This document shows positions 5,321 through 8,923 of a stretch of DNA of 8,923 bases, one piece after another. Each line of letters begins with the position of its first letter. The stretch's first letter is position 1. The position numbers and the translations under genes were made by a program. The DNA comes from an uncultured Clostridia bacterium (lineage in GTDB: Bacteria > Bacillota > Clostridia > Oscillospirales > Oscillospiraceae): the NCBI GenBank assembly GCA_946187475.1, contig CAMHRJ010000071.1:1-8923 (forward strand), written 5' to 3'. Below the pieces are notes generated by a model. That model was not told the DNA's origin and made no database searches. It saw only the letters and a list, made by a program, of their open reading frames with translations.

Positions 5321-6892
5321 ATGAAACGCAATCGAATGCTTGCGCTGGCGCTGGCTCTGCTGCTGGTGCTCTCCTGCGCCGCCTGCGGCACGGCTGACGA
5401 CGGGCCGGAGACCAGCGACGTGATTGACGACCGCCCCACTGTGGACGCGGCGGACAATCTCTTTTCCATCAACTACAACAGCAGCGCCGCTATGAACCCC
5501 TATACCACGGACAACATCCTCAATCAGGTGGTCGGGGAGCTGATCTATGAGCAGCTTATCGAGCTGGACGACACCTTCCACGCCCAGCCCAAGCTGATCA
5601 CCGACTGGTCCTCGGAGGACGGCGTGACCTGGACCTTCACCGTGGACACTAGCCGCGCCTTCCATGACGGGCATGTTCTCACGGCGGAGGATGTGGCCTA
5701 TTCCATCAACTGCGCCAAGGAATCTGCCCTCTATGCCGCCCGGCTGCGGAACATCGCCTCCGTCACTGCTGAGGAGGACGGCGTCACCGTCACCGTGACG
5801 CTGAACCGCGCCAACACCCAGTTCCCGCTGCTGCTGACCATCCCCTGCATCGAGAACAACGCCATGAGCTATACCTACCCCGCGGGCACCGGGCCCTACT
5901 ACTATGGCGACGATTATACCTATCTCATGCCCTTCACCGAGCATCCGGACGCGGCCAACATGCCCGTGGACATCGTGTACCTGCGGGAGTACGGCAGCAT
6001 GGAGGATGTCATCAACGCCTTCGACAGCGGCGCGCTGGATCTGGTCTGCAACGACCCCACCGGCGAGACGGACCTGAGCTTCTCCAGCGTCAGCGAGTCC
6101 CGGCAGTACAACACCACGAATCTCCAGTACATCGGCTTCAACACCGCCCGGAACTTCTTCTCTCACCCGGAGTATCGCAAGGCGATCGCCACCGCGGTGG
6201 ACCGGGCCTACGCCGTCTCCCTGCTGGGTGACGCCGGCGTGGCCACGGCCCTGCCCGTGCACCCCATGAGCGACCTCTTTGATGAGCAGCTGGGTACGTC
6301 CCTGGCCTATGACATGGGCGTCACATCCACGGCCCTCACCAACGCCAAGGTGGTGGACTATGACGGCGACGGCGAGCGGGAGTATCTCGCTTCCGAGACC
6401 TCGGCTGAGGCCACGGATTTGAATCTCTCCCTGCTGGTCTGCAGCGACTCCACCCAGAAGACCGCTGTGGCCAACAAGCTGGCGGCCGATTTGCGCCAGA
6501 TCGGCGTGAATGTGGAAGTCAGAGGTCTGCCCTGGGAGGAATACCTCGAGGCCCTGATCGCCGGGAACTTTGATATGTATTATGGCGAGCTTCGCCTCAC
6601 GGCGGACTTCGACCTGTCGCCGCTGCTGGTGCTCGGCGGCAGCGTGAACTTCGGCGGCGCCTCCAACGCGGACATCGAATCCGCCATTACCGCCTATCTG
6701 GCCGCGGACGACGACCACCGCATGGAAGCCTGCTACGAGCTGCTGACCCTGGTGGCCGACAACGCGCCCATCGTGCCCGTCTGCTTTGAAAAGCATGAGG
6801 TCTGCGCCCGGCGCGGCGTGGTCGGCGGCTTCACGCCCACCCAGTACAACATCTTCCATGACTTCACGTCCTGGACGATTGATCTGAACTGA
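5321..6892 (+). CDS. Family 5 extracellular solute-binding lipoprotein (peptide/nickel ABC transporter type), orphan
   Basis: A 523-residue lipoprotein of the SBP_bac_5 family, which captures oligopeptides, nickel chelates or similar ligands outside the membrane for an ABC importer. It begins with a charged MKRNR, a Leu/Ala-rich hydrophobic stretch to about residue 18, and lipidation candidates Cys19 (VLSC) and Cys22 (CAACG); Cys22 is favoured because AACG is the common ending. Mature features are MNPYTTDN (58-65), the block from PKLITDW to TAEDVAYSI (90-129) characteristic of the family, and a DYDGDG segment (346-351) matching the DTDGDGIR element common in peptide-binding members. Length is normal. 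ATG 5321 is chosen since it precedes the signal peptide and has AGGTGA upstream; earlier in-frame codons cross the 5163-5232 repeat. No permease or ATPase genes follow, only cdd 23 bp downstream, so its transporter must be elsewhere. Ligand unknown. I found no clear promoter directly upstream. Confidence 0.9.
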   Translation: MKRNRMLALALALLLVLSCAACGTADDGPETSDVIDDRPTVDAADNLFSINYNSSAAMNPYTTDNILNQVVGELIYEQLIELDDTFHAQPKLITDWSSEDGVTWTFTVDTSRAFHDGHVLTAEDVAYSINCAKESALYAARLRNIASVTAEEDGVTVTVTLNRANTQFPLLLTIPCIENNAMSYTYPAGTGPYYYGDDYTYLMPFTEHPDAANMPVDIVYLREYGSMEDVINAFDSGALDLVCNDPTGETDLSFSSVSESRQYNTTNLQYIGFNTARNFFSHPEYRKAIATAVDRAYAVSLLGDAGVATALPVHPMSDLFDEQLGTSLAYDMGVTSTALTNAKVVDYDGDGEREYLASETSAEATDLNLSLLVCSDSTQKTAVANKLAADLRQIGVNVEVRGLPWEEYLEALIAGNFDMYYGELRLTADFDLSPLLVLGGSVNFGGASNADIESAITAYLAADDDHRMEACYELLTLVADNAPIVPVCFEKHEVCARRGVVGGFTPTQYNIFHDFTSWTIDLN

Positions 6893-6915
6893 TATCTGAG
6901 AGAGGGAGGATTATT

Positions 6916-7293
6916 ATGACGGATCGAGAGCTTATCAACAAGGCCAAGGAAGCCTCCAAGTTCGCCCATGTGCCCTATTCCAAGTTCCCCGTGGGCGCGG
7001 CGCTGGAGTGCCGCGGCGGCGTGGTCTTCACCGGCTGCAACATCGAGAATGCCGCCCTGGGCAGCACCATCTGCGCCGAGCGCACCGCCGCCTGCAAGGC
7101 CATCAGCGAAGGCCACCGGGACTTCGTGCGCATTGCCATCTATGCCGAGGGCGAGAACTACTGCTATCCCTGCGGAGCGTGCCGGCAGTTCCTGGCGGAG
7201 TTCGCCCCGGAGCTGGAGGTCCTCTCCGCCCGGAAGGACCGCTATGTGAGCAACAAGCTCAGCGAGCTGCTGCCCCATACCTTCAATTTCTGA
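6916..7293 (+). CDS. cdd: Cytidine deaminase
   Basis: A 125-residue homotetrameric-type cytidine deaminase, which converts cytidine and deoxycytidine to uridine and deoxyuridine in pyrimidine salvage in the cytoplasm. The zinc and catalytic residues are all present: CAER with Cys53 and proton-shuttle Glu55, and PCGACRQ with Cys86 and Cys89. Substrate-binding NIENAA (42-47) and the N-terminal YSKFPVGAAL (21-30) are also as expected. Length is typical of the short bacterial form. The start has a strong AGGGAGGA 5 bases upstream. The 23 bp gap after the binding-protein gene holds no room for a full promoter, so it is probably co-transcribed with it. The stop codon overlaps the next start as TGATG. 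Confidence 0.97.
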   Translation: MTDRELINKAKEASKFAHVPYSKFPVGAALECRGGVVFTGCNIENAALGSTICAERTAACKAISEGHRDFVRIAIYAEGENYCYPCGACRQFLAEFAPELEVLSARKDRYVSNKLSELLPHTFNF

Positions 7294-7586
7294 TGGAGCT
7301 GGAGCAGCTTCGTCTGTTTGCGGCCGTGGCGGAGGCGAAGAGCTTTTCCGCCGCGGCGCGCAGCCTGTTCGTGAGCCACTCCACCACCAGCCGTGCCGTC
7401 TCCGCTCTGGAGCGGGAGCTGGGCGTGGAGCTGCTTTCCCGCCAGGGCAGGATCGTCACGCCCACACCGGCGGGGGAGGAACTGCTCCGGCGGGCCAAAG
7501 CCCTCCTGGGCGCTGCCGAGGAGGCAAAGGCGGCGGTGACCGCCTTTCAAAATCGAGAAAACAGAGGAGAGAACGAAACCCCATGA
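7293..7586 (+). CDS. Stand-alone LysR-type winged helix-turn-helix protein, no effector domain
   Basis: A 97-residue protein that is only the DNA-binding part of a LysR-type regulator. MELEQLRLFAAVAEAKSFSA opens the HTH_1 domain (about residues 2-60), with the helix-turn-helix AAARSLFVSHSTTSRAVSAL (20-39), the wing region LGVELLSR through TPTPAG (43-61), and then the linker-helix region (62-85) that dimerises full-length members. The chain then ends in a polar tail, where a normal LysR protein (about 300 residues) would continue into a ligand-binding domain. It overlaps cdd by one base (TGATG) and the peptidase gene by four (ATGA), so no lost C-terminal domain is hidden downstream. There is no clear Shine-Dalgarno before its ATG, so translation probably depends on cdd ribosomes. 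It may bind DNA as a dimer through the linker helix, perhaps autoregulating its operon; that is inference. A relic cannot be excluded, but the frame is clean. Confidence 0.85.
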   Translation: MELEQLRLFAAVAEAKSFSAAARSLFVSHSTTSRAVSALERELGVELLSRQGRIVTPTPAGEELLRRAKALLGAAEEAKAAVTAFQNRENRGENETP

Positions 7587-8653
7587 ACAACCTCAAACGC
7601 ATTCAGGACGCCATGCGCGACGCCGAGCTGGACGCCCTGCTTCTGATCGACCCCCTGAACCGCTATTATGCCGCGGGCTTCCCGTCTTCTGACGGCGCCG
7701 TGGTGGTCACGCCGGAGAAGGGCTATTACATCACCGATTCCCGCTACATCGAGGCGGCCCGGGACGCCCTGGGCGACACCGTGGAGGTGCTGCTCACGGA
7801 CCGGGAAAAGCCCATGCGTCTCTGGCTCCAGGCCATTCTGGACGACCACAAGGTGGAAAAGCTGGGCGCCGAGGACCAGAGCCTGACCTATCAGGAGTAT
7901 CTGAACTACGCCCGCACCCTGCAGAAGAAGCTGGTGCCGTCCTCGAACCTGATTCTGAAGCTCCGGCAGCAGAAGCAGCCCGAGGAGCTGAAGTTCCTCC
8001 AGGCGGCTCAGGACATCACCGACCAGGCCCTGAAAGAGGTGCTGCCGCTGATTAAGCCCGGCGTCACCGAGCGGGAGATCGCCGCTGAGATCACCTATCG
8101 GCAGCTGCGTCTGGGCGCCGAGGGCAACAGCTTTGATCCCATCGTGGTCTCCGGCCCCAACTCCAGCAAGCCCCACGGCGTCCCCGGCGACCGGAAGATC
8201 CAGCCCGGCGACTTCGTCACCATGGACTTTGGCTGCCTCAAGGGCGGCTACTGCTCCGACATGACCCGCACCGTGGCCGTGGGCCACGCCACGGAGGAGA
8301 TGAAGAAGGTCTACAACACCGTTCTGGAGGCCCAGCTGGCGGGCATCGCCATCGCCAAAGCCGGTGTCACCGGCGCCGCCATCGACGGCGCTGCCAGAGA
8401 TGTGATCACCGCCTCGGGCTATGGCCCTTATTTCGGCCACAGCTTCGGCCACAGTCTGGGTCTCTACATCCACGAAAGTCCCAACTGCGCGCCCAACAAC
8501 GACCAGCCCATGCCCGTGGACGCGGTCTGCTCCGCCGAGCCCGGCATCTACCTGCCCGGAAAGTTCGGCGTGCGCATCGAGGACGTCATGCACCTGACCG
8601 AGACCGGCGCCGAGGTGCTGACCCATTCTCCGAAGGAGCTTACCATCGTATAA
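7583..8653 (+). CDS. pepP: M24-family Xaa-Pro aminopeptidase/dipeptidase
   Basis: A 356-residue cytoplasmic metallopeptidase with the pita-bread fold, cleaving X-Pro bonds in peptides. The N-terminal creatinase-like domain (1-125, with LIDPLNRYYAAGF and YYITDSRYIEAA) precedes the catalytic domain, where all five dimetal ligands are visible: Asp215 (MDFG), Asp226 (DMTRT), His290 (GHSLG), Glu319 (AEPGIY) and Glu333 (RIEDV); His198 and His297 are the conserved auxiliary histidines. The length fits the short Firmicutes form (compare B. subtilis YqhT), and the peptidase-efp order is the same as in Bacillus. AGAGGAGAG lies about 13 bases upstream, and the start overlaps the mini-LysR stop as ATGA, indicating coupling. 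Whether it acts as an aminopeptidase P or as a prolidase on dipeptides cannot be settled from sequence, so the symbol is approximate. Confidence 0.93.
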   Translation: MNNLKRIQDAMRDAELDALLLIDPLNRYYAAGFPSSDGAVVVTPEKGYYITDSRYIEAARDALGDTVEVLLTDREKPMRLWLQAILDDHKVEKLGAEDQSLTYQEYLNYARTLQKKLVPSSNLILKLRQQKQPEELKFLQAAQDITDQALKEVLPLIKPGVTEREIAAEITYRQLRLGAEGNSFDPIVVSGPNSSKPHGVPGDRKIQPGDFVTMDFGCLKGGYCSDMTRTVAVGHATEEMKKVYNTVLEAQLAGIAIAKAGVTGAAIDGAARDVITASGYGPYFGHSFGHSLGLYIHESPNCAPNNDQPMPVDAVCSAEPGIYLPGKFGVRIEDVMHLTETGAEVLTHSPKELTIV

Positions 8654-8670
8654 ACAGAATTCCCGCCTTT

Positions 8671-8691
8671 TTGGCAATTATGGCTTGCCAA
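8671..8691. promoter_or_regulatory. 7+7 bp inverted repeat overlapping the efp -35 (candidate operator)
   Basis: TTGGCAA (8671-8677) and TTGCCAA (8685-8691) are exact reverse complements around a 7-base centre. The right arm contains the -35 hexamer TTGCCA of the efp promoter. No T-run follows, so it does not look like a terminator for the peptidase gene. It may be a protein-binding site or chance. Confidence 0.3.
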
Positions 8692-8713
8692 ACAGGAAAA
8701 TATCGTGTAGAAT
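8685..8713 (+). promoter_or_regulatory. Candidate sigma-A promoter of efp
   Basis: -35 TTGCCA (8685-8690), a 17-base spacer and -10 TAGAAT (8708-8713); each hexamer has five of six consensus bases. The predicted start is near 8720, giving a leader of about 38 bases with a strong TAGGAGGATAT (8741-8751). Efp therefore probably has its own promoter as well as any readthrough from the peptidase gene. Confidence 0.65.
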
Positions 8714-8757
8714 GATACAGACCATTTTGAAAAAACCACTTAGGAGGATATATTGAT

Positions 8758-8923
8758 ATGATCACTGCAGGCGATTTCAGAAACGGCGTGACCTTCGAGA
8801 TGGACGGTCAGGTTATGCAGGTTGTGGAGTTCCAGCACGTCAAGCCCGGCAAGGGTGCCGCTTTCGTGCGCACCAAGATGAAGAACGTCATCACCGGCGC
8901 CGTGACCGAGACTTCCTTCAACC
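8758..8923 (+). CDS. efp: Translation elongation factor P, N-terminal 55 residues (partial)
   Basis: EF-P binds between the P and E sites of the ribosome and rescues stalling at consecutive prolines. The visible 55 residues start MITAGDFRNGVTFEMDGQ and contain the domain I loop HVKPGKGAAFVR (27-38); Lys32 at the loop tip is the position that reaches the peptidyl-transferase centre and is modified in many bacteria. The rest (a full protein is about 185 residues) lies beyond the right edge. The start is fixed by the family N-terminus and a near-perfect AGGAGG. No EF-P modification gene is visible in the window. Confidence 0.97.
   Translation, partial: MITAGDFRNGVTFEMDGQVMQVVEFQHVKPGKGAAFVRTKMKNVITGAVTETSFN

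Noticed and set aside
6356..6373. EF-hand or dockerin-like calcium loop (DYDGDG) in the binding protein
   Set aside because: A DTDGDGIR-like segment is a common element of family 5 peptide-binding proteins, and the acidic residue at loop position 12 is missing.
5306..6859. A 517-codon minus-strand open frame opposite the solute-binding protein, and similar ones at 4124-5149 and 7547-8677
   Set aside because: These are the same compositional artefact: low-complexity translations, no ribosome binding sites, and true genes on the other strand.
7008..7292. Long frame joining the cdd region to the LysR-type domain
   Set aside because: The part before 7293 is an out-of-frame reading of cdd; the LysR homology begins exactly at ATG 7293.
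8671..8700. Intrinsic terminator after the Xaa-Pro peptidase
   Set aside because: The 7 bp stem is followed by ACAGGAAAA, and its right arm is needed as the efp -35.
1..8923. CRISPR array, tRNA, rRNA, phage, toxin-antitoxin or defence genes
   Set aside because: No regularly spaced direct repeats, no recognisable tRNA or rRNA sequence and no such proteins were seen in either strand.

Overview
This 8.9 kb window looks like chromosomal DNA from a GC-rich member of the Clostridia, most likely a gut Oscillospiraceae/Ruminococcaceae-type bacterium. This is inferred from GC-rich third positions, strong AGGAGG-type ribosome binding sites, a Gram-positive style lipoprotein, the Xaa-Pro peptidase-efp gene order shared with Bacillus, and two kinds of GC-rich intergenic repeat of a sort I recall from that group. 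No genus can be named from the sequence alone.

Layout. Positions 1-1077 hold two minus-strand genes: the 5' part of hypB (hydrogenase nickel insertion GTPase, running off the left edge) and, upstream of it, thrH (phosphoserine phosphatase/homoserine phosphotransferase). Each has its own credible sigma-A-type promoter, and the two share the same ten bases at the -35 region. Positions 1078-1559 form a divergent, gene-free region with the thrH promoter, an imperfectly palindromic repeat element of about 175 bp, and an extended -10 promoter for secA inside a perfect 9+9 bp palindrome. Positions 1560-5128 hold secA and pgeF (yfiH), coupled by a TAATG stop-start overlap. A 25 bp perfect inverted repeat at 5163-5232 separates them from the next cluster. 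Positions 5321-8653 hold an orphan family 5 solute-binding lipoprotein, cdd (cytidine deaminase), a 97-residue protein consisting only of a LysR-type DNA-binding domain, and an M24 Xaa-Pro peptidase. The last three overlap at their stop and start codons. After a 104 bp gap with a good promoter, efp (elongation factor P) begins at 8758 and runs off the right edge.

How the genes fit together. Most are housekeeping: protein export (SecA), nucleoside salvage or repair (PgeF, Cdd), peptide uptake and proline-peptide turnover (binding protein, Xaa-Pro peptidase), and translation of proline-rich proteins (EF-P). HypB points to a [NiFe] hydrogenase or another nickel enzyme elsewhere. I see no phage, transposase, CRISPR array, tRNA, rRNA, toxin-antitoxin or defence genes, and no convincing new multi-gene system. 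The items most worth a second look are the stand-alone LysR-type DNA-binding domain translationally locked between cdd and the peptidase, the two repeat elements, the palindrome on the secA promoter, and the enlarged zinc-site loop at the SecA C-terminus.
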